From NCBI GenBank assembly GCA_018881555.1, contig JACAXG010000170.1, forward strand, positions 959,188 through 1,023,187: DNA of 64,000 nt, given 5' to 3'. Every line of letters begins with the position of its first letter. Positions within the stretch are counted from its first letter, which is position 1. A model generated the notes under the pieces. That model ran no database searches. It had not been told where the DNA came from and saw only the letters and a list, made by a program, of their open reading frames with translations. Origin of the DNA: Amblyornis subalaris. Taxonomy: Eukaryota; Chordata; Aves; Passeriformes; Ptilonorhynchidae. Both the position numbers and the translations under genes were made by a program. Shown in pieces: positions 50,579 to 60,689 of the stretch.

Positions 50579-51187
50579 TCATAGAATGGGAGAATGGTTT
50601 GGGTTGGAAGGGACCTTAAAGCTCATCCAGTNCCACCCCTGCCATGGGCAGGGACAGCTTCCACTTGCCCAGGGTGCTCCAAGCCCCATCCAACCTGGCC
50701 TGGGACACTGCCAGGGATCCAGGGGCAGCCACAGCTTCTCTGGGCAACCTGTGCCAAGGCCTCCCCACCCTCCCAGGGAACAATTCCTTCCCAATATCCC
50801 ATCTAACCCTGCCCTCTGGCAGTGGGAAGCCATTCCCCCTTGTCCTGTCCCTCCATCCCTTGCAAAGAGTCTCTCTCCATGTTTCTTGCAGGCTCCTTCA
50901 GGCCCTGCAAGGCCACAATGAGGTCACCCCAAAGCTTCTCCTCTCCAGGCTGAACAATCCCAGCTCTCCCAGCCTTTCCTCCCAGCAGAGCTGCTCCATT
51001 CCTCTGCTCATCCTGGTGCCTCCTCTGGGCTCTCTCCAGCAGCTCCACGTCCTCCCTGTGCTGGGCCCAGGGCTGGGGCAGCTCTGCAGGTGGGGTCTCA
51101 CCTGAGGGGGCAGAGGGGCACAATCCCCCCCTCCCCTGCTGCCCACGCTGGGGCTCAGNCCAGGGCAGGGGGGTTTGGGGTCCCAGA
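50579..51187 (-). mobile_element. CR1 LINE fragment (~610 bp), minus strand
   Basis: Antisense CR1 from the terminal octamer remnant (TCATAGAATGGGAGAATGG) through the 3' UTR and into the end of ORF2 (CTCTCCAGCAGCTCCACGTC), ending near a GGGGTCCCAGAG segment. It is 5'-truncated and has no intact ORF2. The interval 50819-51045 is almost base-for-base the same as 6281-6505 in the first copy, so the two are probably young members of one subfamily. Confidence 0.95.
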
Positions 51188-53745
51188 GCTCTTTGCCAGA
51201 TCCATGACTTTATTTGCAGAAGTCTCCATGAGACTACATTGATAGAAGCGACTTTCAAAATCTGAGCAAAGGAGGTGCTGGCTCATTTTAACACCCTGTG
51301 GGTCTGTTCTTGAAATTGGGACCTGGATCTTGGTCCCTTTGGGACAGGTCTCTGTGCCTGGTGTGGAATGCAGGCAGCAATGGCAGAGAGAATCTACTTT
51401 ATTCTGAGATGCTGCAGAAGGCAACCCTATCCAAGAAGATGTTTAGGAAAGCCAAGGACAGTCAGAGTAATCAATATATCCCCAAAAGCAGAAGCAACTA
51501 CAGAGAAGCTCTGCGAGGTTACTGCACAGGAGAGCATTGCAGGGACTGCTTTCCATGGAAATGAGTTCATCTAGATGCTAAACAGTTTAGTGAGGGCTCC
51601 TTGCACATTCCTACACAGCAGCAGTGGAAAATGGAGAAAGATGAGGCTTTCTCTGAGTAGGTCTTATGGAAATGAAAGCATTTTCCATGGATTAAGGGCT
51701 CTGCAGATCCAGAACATGTGTAATTTTCTCCAATACTCCTAGGAAAGAGCCATTCAGCTGTGTTAAATTGTATGAAATGCTTCTGTGAAGCATTTCTTTG
51801 TGTTGTATAACCTGAACAGAGGCCGAGGAGGCCTAGTCCATGTGGAAATTCCCATTTGTTTCTCTTTTAAATACGTAGTTTTTCTTCCTTTGTTGATGAA
51901 ATTAGTGGGAAGGGCGCATTGGATTTTCAGATGGAACATGTTTTTCTCCTGGTTGTGTTTGACAGTGTGGCAGCACAGTTTGAGCATGTTTTTCACGATT
52001 TTTTAGCAACCTCAATATTTCACTTGGAGAAAANCTGACATTGTTTGATGCATTAAGCATCTGTGTTAATCTACCTCCTGATTTTGAAAAATGGAAGGCA
52101 AACAGCAACACATCTCCTCCGTGGAATCGACAGAAGATTTGTAGGGTTTTTTTGTTTCCTTAAAAACCGAAAAGCACCACCAAACGCACAGGACAAATAA
52201 CCAAAAGCGTCAAATGACCAAGCAATGGAAATGCATTCTCATGATTCCTAGTGGATGCCTAAAGGACACATCCTTTTTCCACAGAAGCTTCTTAGATGAT
52301 CTATCTAGGTGAGAATTAAAGATAAACAGATGTCTGAGCTCCCTGCCTGTCATTTTCAGGCATCACTTCTCTGAGTGGGATTTATACCCCCCGACTTACT
52401 CGTACATGGAACTAAAAATGCTATTCAATATTTCATTTGTGTTATTGGAAAATACAGAAAAAAATATCACCTGACTCAAATAATTATCTGGGCTCAAGCA
52501 GAATGATGCCATATTATACACAGGATTTTAAAAAGATTGCACTGAGTGATCAATGAAATTTTAAGCTCCGCGGCAGATTTATAGTAAAGAGGTGCCATTT
52601 CATTTTTTTATCAAGTTTAATAACTGAGATTGTTTTCTTGTTTTGTGATTGATTATTGTGTGAATCATCTGATGTTTTTAGTTGTGACTCATCTGACAAA
52701 CTCTAAAGTCTGCTGTATTTTTATCTTCTGATAAAAGCAATAATAAAGAATTATAATCTTGCGGACTTTAACAGTGAAGCGAACNTATTTCTCTCGATAA
52801 CTTTTTTACTCCGTTAAAGTCACAGCGTGCTTTTCGGTAGCAGATAGATGTGAAGGCAGTGACGGCATGTGATTTACGGCCAAAGTNTTATAATTTTGCC
52901 GTTATTTTCCTAGTCTATGCACAACAGCTCGATTTATAGCTGTTTACTGAGCTCNCGCGACCATGATAGTGGTCGGTCTCTTGGATCATGGCTCTTGATG
53001 CACTGATGTAAAAACGCCTTTGATTATGGCCTTGGATGGAGAGACAAGCAGCTCCCGGCTCCCAGTGCCTGGAATAGCGTGGGGACACAGCCAAAAATCA
53101 CCAGTAACCATCNGAAACCCTCGAGGCTCACGCTGGGCGAGATTGACTCTCTCAAGCTGCGCGCACTAAATGAAGAAAGATCTTTGTGCCGGATAAGCGC
53201 GACTGCCTGGTGCTCATCAGCACGGGAGGGGCAGCAGGGACACTGCAGGGACATCACTCTCCTNTCAGTCTTCCCGGGCACGGCCAGGCCTATGCACAGA
53301 CACATGGTGGATGGGCCCAATACACCCCTAAAGAATACACCCAGCAGAAGTACATTCCAACATATCAAATGTGATNCCTTTAGGCGAAGCACGGGAGAAT
53401 GGGAAAAAAAAAAAAGAAGAAAAATTGTGAAGATGATATATTTTTTCTTAGATTTTTGGAAGAAGTATAACCATTAATGGTACAGCATGTCCTGCACAAA
53501 ATAGCTGACATTCAGAACTGGAATTAAAAGGCACGATTATTAACAGCTATTTACTGTGCTGTATCTTTCTGTCAAATGATGTGTGTACAAGCCCTGCACG
53601 CTCTCTAGTACGATGCAGTGATTTTTTTTAACTTGTTTTCTAACAAGATAAATTAATCAACTATCAGTTGACTACATTAGAGGAATACATTCGGAGGCGT
53701 CATCCCGCCTGGCAGCCTGTGCTGACAGTGCCCTGCACACAGTTA
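51188..53745. other. Unique noncoding sequence including a CpG-retaining element
   Basis: From 51188 to about 52700 the DNA is unique and AT-leaning without recognisable features. From about 52740 to 53300 it keeps many CpGs. An A-rich run lies at 53404-53414. A frame of 132 codons at 53079-53477 crosses this element. It matches no protein family I know, it ends in a lysine-rich A-tract translation, and I do not call it a gene. Confidence 0.6.
52740..53300. promoter_or_regulatory. CpG-retaining element, candidate conserved enhancer
   Basis: About two dozen CpGs survive here in a background where CpG is rare, while GC content stays moderate, unlike a classical CpG island. The segment includes nested short inverted repeats: CGACCA (52958-52963) with TGGTCG (52970-52975), and CCATGAT (52961-52967) with ATCATGG (52985-52991). 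It contains no CR1 or simple repeat. Such profiles are seen in hypomethylated, conserved regulatory DNA, but conservation cannot be tested here. Confidence 0.35.
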
Positions 53746-54153
53746 GAACCACAGATCCGTGGAATCATGGANTATCCTGGGNTGGAAGGGACCAAAANGA
53801 GCATCCAGTGCAGCTCCTGTACCTGCACAGACACCCCAACAATCCCACCCTGTGCATCCCTGGGAGCGCTGTCCAAAGGCCCCTGGAGCCCTGGCAGCCT
53901 TGGAGCCTGCTCTGGACACTCTCTAAAGGCTTCATATGTTTCTTGTATTGTGATGGCCAAAATATTCACCCCAGCCCAGAGCAGAGNNGGACAATCCCTG
54001 CCTGGCCTGGCTGGCGCTGCTGGGCCTGATCCCCNAGGACANGGATGGCCCTCCTGGCTCCAGGGCACTGCTGGCTCACACCCANCTGGCCACGGACCAG
54101 GACCCCCAGCTCCCATCCCATGGCTGCTCCCCAGCCTCTCATTCCCGGTCTGT
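53746..54153 (-). mobile_element. CR1 LINE fragment of a different subfamily, minus strand
   Basis: The plus strand reads GGAATCATGGANTATCCTGG, then TGGAAGGGACC, then CCAGTGCAGCTCCTGTACCTGC and CAGACACCCCAACAATCCCA. This is the reverse complement of a CR1 3' end whose sequence differs from the 'CCATGGCAGGGG' copies, so it is another subfamily. The part after about 53920 is more diverged. Eight or so ambiguous bases fall inside. Confidence 0.85.
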
Positions 54154-57100
54154 CCCTTGTTGTCTTTCCATTCACATATGTTCGAAACTGCATTTCTTTC
54201 TCTTAATGCACAGCGTCAGAAATAAATGAGCCTCAAGTTCCTAACTAAATAATACCTTGTCTAAATGAGAAATTTAATTTTCTGATCTGCATTTCTAAAA
54301 GACTTATTAGCAAAAGACGTTGATACATTGAAAAGTTTATGAGGTCTGTCTGACTCGCCCATTTAGGCCTTTCTTCTTTCTGCTGTAATTTTTGGCTATG
54401 AGGTTGAGGCTATAAATAGAGTGTATAGTTGATTCTACATTGGTCAGCAGACCCTTTGTATACAGCNTTTTTCAATTAATGTCCTTATAAATAATATTCT
54501 CCATGATAATCTACTCCAGTGTGGTAAAAACCACCCAGCCTGATCCCTGTTGGGCCAAGTGTGTAACTCAAGGCAACCAAAAGTGTCTCAGGGCTTCCTG
54601 AGAGAGCCCTTCAGGACAGAAAAGCTGACCAGTCCAGTCTTGCCTGGTGTTCACTGCCTCACAGCGGAGCTGGGGAAATGGGCTGATGGCCAGAATGCTG
54701 CTGCTTTCACATCAGTCCTTACCACATCACAAAACTGAATGAAATAGGCCCAAAAGATGCTGAGGATTAGACGAGGGTAAGATGGCCTCAAAGCTCGGTG
54801 ACAGAAATGTTTGAGTGTCCATACATTGCCAAATGTGCTCAGATTTTATAAAACAAAGTGATGAGGGAAGCTCTCCCACCTCAGTCTTGATACAAACACA
54901 CCTAGCTTCACAAAGTCTCTGAACACTGGGGGAAAATAGGCTTTTTTCTACTGCAGCCTAAATGAAATTGGGCTCCATTCTGTTGTCTTTCATGGGTAGG
55001 AAGGTGCTCGTTCTGTGGCCCGAGTCTGCATGCCTGGGTTTGGCTGAAAGGAAGGATTTTCATCTCCCAGGGAATCGATGTTCCACTTGGAATAGGTGTT
55101 CCAAGCTGGTGATTTACCAATGTAGCCAGTGCCCTTACAAGAAGCTCCATGCTCTCATCTGAAATTTAAATACCAACCCCCAAAGCCCTGTTTGTGATTG
55201 TACTATTTCCATAGTTCAGTTTGTTTTTACTGTAATCCTCTTCCCACTTCAAAATTTCCTTTTCCCTCCAGGTTCCAATGCTTCAAATATGACCCCAGGA
55301 AAACGTTTGCATTGCTAACTTTGTGGAGACAGTTTCTGTATCAGTTATTTTGTGTATATTTGTTTTAACCTCGGTGGTTTTGCCTTTGTTTTAACCTTTT
55401 TCGAGTAAACACATGTTGTTATATGCTTATATTCCTACAAGGAAGACATTTGTTATTGAAAAAGATGCCTTTAGGTAGCAGCTGCTTTGAGCTGTTCATT
55501 ATTTATTGTGTAAAAGCCTTGCTTCCTAGCCACAAGATAAACACTTTTGTTAGTTATACTCTTTTTACACACTTGTCTTCTCACTGGGCTGGCATTGTGG
55601 CTTTAATTAGTTTTCCTTTATTTTGACATTATTAAGAACAAGGCTTCTTCTCTCCTTCAATCCTGGCCACCTTTCATGTTTCCNCATAGGAATCAAATTT
55701 TCCTTTGATTCATTAGCAAAATGACGCTGAAATCGAAGGGCATTTTGAACAAAAAACTTTGTTCTGACTATGTGNAATATCCTTTACTATAAACCTCTGC
55801 TTCTCTTTCACTCTCCTNCTTCTTCCTGAGCCCCCAGCCCCTGCAGACAGCAATATGCTATTCATGTGCCTCTTAAATCTCTAATATTTTCCAGGTGAGA
55901 AGAAAAGTGAAGGAAATTGCAGGTCTGTTAAAGGGAGCTGAGAGGGAAGGGCCACGTGCACGCAGGGCTGGGGGNGCCTGCAGAAAACAGGGCCACAAGA
56001 TGGGAAGAAGTTTATTCTTTCTTGCTTTCTGTGTAAATGTGCCCAGGCTTGTGAGTAAATGAGGTATTGATAAATTCTTTTGAATGGCTGAAGGCTTTTT
56101 TGGAGGTCAGTTCCTGAAGTTCAGAATTCAAGCTTTTTCATGCACNCTAATACCAATGTCCAACTTAAACTCACAGTAATTTTCTTACCCTTATTTTATG
56201 AACTCAGAATTTCCTAGAACAATGATTCAATTAGCACAAGTGCATGTACCCCTTCAGAAGCTCAGAAAACAAATCAGCTAGCTTATTTTCAAACAAAAAA
56301 TGAGTTAACTTACCCAGCAATGAGCAGAATTTTTTAAAACTTCAGATTTTGTAAGCCCACAGTCGAAGAGAAATCTCTTTTTTTAGATTTCACAGATTTG
56401 TTATCACAGATGTTCTTAACCTAAATANATGGATATGCAAAAACAAATACTGTTTAAAATATGTATAAACTTCCTTTATTTATGTCTGACACTGATTCCA
56501 TCCTGACTCCAGGTTTCGAGCAGCTGGAAATGCTAGCTCCAGAGCTCAGTGTGCTCCCCTGCTGCTCTCCACGCCTCCTGTGGCAGCAGGACAGCTCTGG
56601 CCTGTTTTTTGGGGTGCATCTGACATTCTNTGAAGAGAGCTGACAACTGGATTTAGAGAGGTTTCCCACCAGTGAATGTGGCACTGTCCTCATTGAGTTT
56701 AGCTTGGTTCAACACGACATTCCTCAAGTTACCACCAGCCCAGGGCTGTGGAGGGGAGGAGTGCCCAGCCAGCAGACATGGTCTGCAAAGGCAGAAATTG
56801 GGAGTGGCAAATCCTCTTTTCCTTTTTTTCTGGAATGAGAGCTGCGGTGGCTGAAGGGAATATTCCAAATGTCGTCATTTATCAGCATCATGGGCTGATT
56901 GTGGCTTGACCACTTCTTGTTTTCTGTGTCTCCCAGAAAAAAGTAGGTCCTGTCTCCTCTCATCCAGCTGGCAGATGGCTGCAGGTAGGTTTTTCAGGGA
57001 GAAGAAGTTGTCTTTGGGATACAGAGAGGCATCTCCAGCCAGTCCCTGTCCCACTTGGAGGGACTTTATTACAGGAACTTCCACTATTGACAGCCTGTTA

Positions 57101-58381
57101 GAGATTCAATTTTAAAATGGCTTAAGGTAGGTGAAATTAATTCCACAGTGGTTATTAAGGTAATCAGCCTTGGGACTTAGCCAGAGGTGCAAACACACAG
57201 ATTCCAGCAGGAGTTTTGCTGCAATTTTGTTTGCAGATAAGAACCATCTGTCTATAGATCCTATGGGAAGATGAACACATGAGAAAAATAATAGCAGAAT
57301 CTGATTAGTTTATGCTGAGATTTCAATGCAGAAGGAAGAGAAGAAACAAGGCTCTCACCAGATCAGATGTTGCTGCACTCATTTGTTAACGTGCGTCCTT
57401 GAATGGAATTAATGAAACCTTTCATTATAGATCAATATGCTCTTTGACTAGAGAATATTATGGGTACCTATTGTATATGCTTAATTAGATTGAAATTGCT
57501 TTCACATTTCCTTTATATTCCAAAAAATCTGATCTCAGCAGTTTAAGCCAGGGAATTACAAAAGTCATCCTCTCCACCATGCTGCTAAAGTCAGCAAGAG
57601 AAGGGAAAAAGGGAAAAATCCTCAGCCAGCTCTCAGGTCCCAGCCTGGTGGCAATTTTGGCAGAGCTGCACTAATGCTGCAGTGTNTCCATAGCAAAACC
57701 AAATGGTAATTCCTTCACCATCATCAGGAGATTGACAGGTGTCCATCAAAGGCAACAGGTTTGGGCTGGGTCTATANGATCAATTTTGAGACATACTTGC
57801 CTTTCACATTTTCTGTCCAAAACCAATTTNTTGACAAAACTGTTCCAAATTAATGTGCACCACCCTCCTTCATCTACATCTCCCTAAAAACATTCTTGAG
57901 TAATCCTTTGCATGTTTTATATCTTGATGGCCTCTGTTGCTCCTTGAATTGTCCATCAAAACCCACTGCTAAAACACGTTGTCTTAGTCCCAACAGCCCT
58001 ATTCCTGTCAAAATAAAGCCTTTAGTACTTCAGTACTAATGAGTCTGCTGTCCCGTTACCTCCTGCTTTCAGCTCAGTCCCTGGGGTGTTTCTGGGTTTG
58101 TTCCTGTCTGTCCCAGCCACGGCTGCTGCCCTTGTTTCTCNCCCTGTTCAGCCATCTGGGTCCCCAGGTGTGGCCCTGGGGGCTGTGTCCATGCTCCAGG
58201 CACTGGCCTCAAGCCCTCCCACCCCACGGCACACACAGGCCTGTCCCTGGGTGTTTCTGAGCTGAAATGTGCACTCTCAACCTCTCCCTGAAGCAATTTT
58301 CATCCTTAATTTTCCACACCCCAGCTTTGCAGTCAGGAGGCTCCTGCTCCCCCCCTGGGGCTGACATGGGGCAGGATTGGG
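54154..58381. other. Unique noncoding sequence, no gene recognised
   Basis: AT-leaning, repeat-poor DNA. Opposed frames of 60-80 codons at 56450-57115 match no known family. A GC-richer section begins near 58040 as the promoter region is approached. No coding exon is supported. Confidence 0.65.
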
Positions 58382-58715
58382 AGTGTTTGGGCTGGAGAAA
58401 AGGAGGCTCTCTCTCCTTAGAGCTCTCTACAATTGCCTGNCAGGTGAGGNTCAGTCTCTGCTCCCCAGTAACAAGAAACAGGACACAGGAAAAGGGCCTC
58501 AGGTTGCACCAAGGGAGGTTTAGTTCGGGTATCAGAGAAAATTTCTTCACTGAAAGGGTCGTCAAGGGCTTGTCCAGGGAACTGGTGACTCAACCACTTA
58601 AAGGCATGTGGACATGGTCCTTGGGGACACNGTTTAGTGGTGGATTTGGCAGTGCTGGGACAACGGTTGGGCTTGATGATCTTACAGGGCTTTTCCAACC
58701 GAAACAATCCTATGA
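58382..58715 (+). mobile_element. CR1 LINE fragment, plus strand, distinct subfamily
   Basis: Sense-strand CR1 in order: GGGCTGGAGAAAAGGAGGCTC, AGAGCTCTCTACAATTGCCTG, GGCCTCAGGTTGCACCAAGG, AATTTCTTCACTGAAAGGGT, GGTTTAGTGGTGGATTTGGC, GGGCTTGATGATCTTACAGG, then CTTTTCCAACCGAAACAATC and a CCTATGA end. This is a classic avian CR1 3' end of a different subfamily from the copies at 24 and 34 kb. 5'-truncated and noncoding. It lies about 0.85 kb upstream of the CpG-island promoter. Confidence 0.93.
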
Positions 58716-59490
58716 CTTGCTGCTCCACTGCACCAAGTTCAGTGTCCCTCGGCCTCCTAAGGATGCATTGTTTATCAGCTTTCCTCCTTCCAAATTCTTT
58801 GTTTGTACAGTGGCAGCTTTTGTGCCAATTTTTTTTTTTCCCCTCTTTGCCTGGAGTTATTGGCAGAGCTAATTAAGCCCAGAATATAAAAGCCTTGTTC
58901 TCCAGGGCCGGGTGGTGTGGTCCCGGAGCAGTGTGAGTGCTGCCTCGGGGCCTGGGGAACGAGCAGCATGGGTTGCCCGAGGATGGGCAGATTATCCTCA
59001 CAAAGAGGTACCAGGTTTTGTCCANCAGCGAATGCAATCCTTATTCCGGAGGGGCCATGTGTTGCGTCCTTCCTCGCCACACGGACGGCACTGGCTGTGC
59101 TGACAGCCCCCTCGGAGCACACGGGGCTGGGGCACGATGGGATGCTGATGGATGCGAGGGGCTTTGCAGGCTCNCCCGTGCCTGCGTGGGCATGAGGGGG
59201 CTGGCTCCTGCCTCCGGGTTTGGATGGCTGCTGCCTCCGGGTCTGCATGGGTGCGCCGGCTCAGGGTGCTCCTCCCTGGGCTCATGGAGCTCAGCCCCGC
59301 CCGGGAATCCTGCCTGGATCCTCGCTGTAGGTGAGGAGCAGAGCGAGTGTGAGAGGGGCAGCCCCCGGTCAGGCGTGGTTGAGGAGGAAAGTGTCCCCCC
59401 CCTCCAGCTCCAGGCCTGGCCTCGGCCTCTGGCTGTGAGCTCTAAGAGACCAAGATTTTTCCACATCCAGAAATGCTTGAGGAACTTTGT
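58716..59490. other. GC-rich upstream flank of the CpG island
   Basis: GC content rises steadily here. The stretch includes a 23-bp tandem duplication (59209-59231 and 59232-59254) sharing TGCCTCCGGGT, and a donor-like TAG/GTGAGG at 59330/59331. Frames of 140-208 codons are open in several phases at once, which points to composition. The donor-like site could belong to an alternative upstream exon, but nothing else supports it. Confidence 0.5.
59209..59254 (+). repeat. 23-bp tandem duplication
   Basis: Two adjacent units of 23 bases share TGCCTCCGGGT at their starts and GCATGGGTGC/GGATGGCTGC-like ends, with a few substitutions. GC-rich and short. Confidence 0.75.
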
Positions 59491-59537
59491 CTTCCCCCCC
59501 CGCCCCCCCCCCTTTTTTTTTTTTTTGGTCTTTTTTT
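59491..59537 (+). repeat. C-rich/T-rich pyrimidine tract at promoter edge
   Basis: Eight C, one G and ten C (59494-59512) are followed by 14 T (59513-59526), then a GG interruption and further T. On the minus strand the C tract is a G-rich run able to form a G-quadruplex. T tracts disfavour nucleosomes. Its place about 60 bases upstream of the TATA-like box fits a promoter-proximal nucleosome-depleting role, though assembly error is also common in such tracts. Confidence 0.85.
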
Positions 59538-59585
59538 ATTCCTGGACAAATGTCTGCTCCTGACAGGAAACATGACTGGATTCCG

Positions 59586-59592
59586 TATAAAA
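59586..59592 (+). promoter_or_regulatory. TATA-like box (TATAAAA)
   Basis: A consensus TATAAAA sits exactly where AT-rich DNA gives way to the CpG island, and is flanked by GC-rich bases on its 3' side, as in many TATA promoters. Transcription would be expected to start about 25-32 bases downstream, near 59615-59622. No initiator test is possible from sequence alone, and CpG-island promoters often use dispersed starts instead. Confidence 0.4.
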
Positions 59593-60171
59593 CGCCGGCA
59601 CCGTGCGAGCAGCCCAGCCGGCTCCCGTGCCTGTGCCGTGGGGCGGGGGTAGCCCCACGCACGGACCTCCGCGCCCGCGGGGCCCTGGCGTGGCCTCGGC
59701 CCACCCGCGGCGCCGTGGGGTGGTCCCGGGCAGCCCGAAGAGACGCGGCAGGGAGGGGACGGACAGGGACGGGGCAGCGGCACGGCACGATGGGGGTCCC
59801 CGGCCCCCTCGCGGACGCGCCCGTGGGTGCCTGCGTGACCGAGAGGGTGCGGAGCGACCCGTGGGGAGGGGACGCGCTGCCCCTGCCTGGGCACAGGGAG
59901 AGGCCGCCCCGGGCTCCTTCCCCCCCTCGCTTTGCCCCTCGAACCCCGAATTCCCCCCGCGGGCACCGGCGGAGCGCCAGGAGCGGGGCCCCGCGGGAGG
60001 GCAGGGCCGGGGGGCTGCGCTCCCCCCGGGCTGGGGGGAAGGGAGAGGAAAATCGAGACGAAGCAACAGCCTCCAGCTTTTCCCTTCCTCTAATCTTGCT
60101 TCACTCCCCTCGCTCCCTCTCCCTCCCTCTCCCCTTTCCCCTCCCTCCCTCTTTCTAATTCCTGCCACTAG

Positions 60172-60323
60172 CTCGGAGCCTCATTCAGCCGCCGCTGCCG
60201 CTGGAGCGTAATAGGCTGAAGATGCTGCCGTGCCCGCTCCGCGGCTACTTGTGAATGGGACTTGCCTCCTCTCCCTCCTCCGCGGGCGGCCGAGGGACGC
60301 CGCCAGCCCCGCCGGAGCCGCAG
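60172..60323 (+). other. Probable first exon (5' end uncertain) ending in a consensus splice donor
   Basis: The donor reads GCAG/GTGAGC at 60323/60324, close to the vertebrate consensus. The 5' limit is uncertain. Transcription may start in the island upstream, or the exon may be internal, because a pyrimidine tract and ATTCCTGCCACTAG give an acceptor-like site ending at 60171. Within the exon an 11-codon frame starts at ATG 60222 (A at -3) and stops at TGA 60252-60254. A second ATG follows at once (60255-60257) and stays open for exactly 23 codons to the donor, giving a phase-0 exit. The 23-residue peptide is rich in Pro, Gly and Ser, and I do not recognise it. Its ATG context is weak (T at -3, G at +4), so the exon may be entirely untranslated. 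Confidence 0.5.
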
Positions 60324-60530
60324 GTGAGCGGGGGCAGCCCGGGGAGCCGGGGGCAGCGGGTGCGGGGAGCGCGGCGAGCCGGGCAGCGGCGGAGGGGCAG
60401 GCGGAGGAAGGGAGGCAGCGGGGGATGAGCGTCTCCGGCGGCTCGGAAGGAAGGGATGCGAGCGGGGACAGCGCGAAGTTGCCGGCGGGGCCAGGCGGGT
60501 GTGCGGAGCGGAGCGGAGCGGGGCCGGGCG

Positions 60531-60568
60531 CGGTGCGGTGCGGTGCGGTGCGGTGCGGTGCGGTGCGG
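60531..60568 (+). repeat. (CGGTG)7 pentanucleotide repeat
   Basis: Seven perfect CGGTG units run from 60531 to 60565 and pass into CGG. A related short GGAGC triplet repeat precedes it near 60506-60520. Both lie in the first part of the inferred intron, within the CpG island, about 200 bases after the donor. The repeat is likely length-variable. Confidence 0.9.
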
Positions 60569-60652
60569 GCGCTGCGGCGGCCGCGGGGCCCCCGGGGCGC
60601 GATCGCCTCTCCGCAGGGAGAAGGAAAACGCTGTGGCAGACGGTGGTTGTTT

Positions 60653-60688
60653 GTTATTTTTTTTTTTTTCTTTTTTTATTTTTTTTTG
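60653..60688 (+). repeat. T-rich low-complexity tract
   Basis: A nearly uninterrupted T tract with single C and A interruptions marks the right edge of the CpG island. It lies in the inferred first intron. Confidence 0.85.
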
Positions 60689-60689
60689 C

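Larger units (their letters stand above)
59560..60640 (+). promoter_or_regulatory. CpG island promoter of an unidentified plus-strand gene
   Basis: About 1.1 kb of very GC-rich DNA is dense in CpG, with a sharp transition from AT-rich sequence on the left and to a T-rich tract at 60653 on the right. It contains a TATA-like TATAAAA (59586-59592), a 44-base pure pyrimidine tract (60113-60156) and a consensus splice donor at 60323/60324. Together these point to a promoter driving a plus-strand transcript whose remaining exons lie downstream, mostly outside the window. Long frames on both strands through the island are composition effects. I do not recognise the gene. Confidence 0.75.

Noticed and set aside
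53079..53477. Frame of 132 codons in the CpG-retaining element
   Set aside because: No recognisable domain, contains ambiguous codons, and ends by translating an A-rich tract. A noncoding reading is simpler.
59487..60211. Long plus- and minus-strand frames (up to about 220 codons) across the first CpG island
   Set aside because: Frames are open in several phases on both strands at once, as GC-rich DNA lacks stop codons. The translations are low-complexity Arg/Pro/Gly/Ala and match no family I know.
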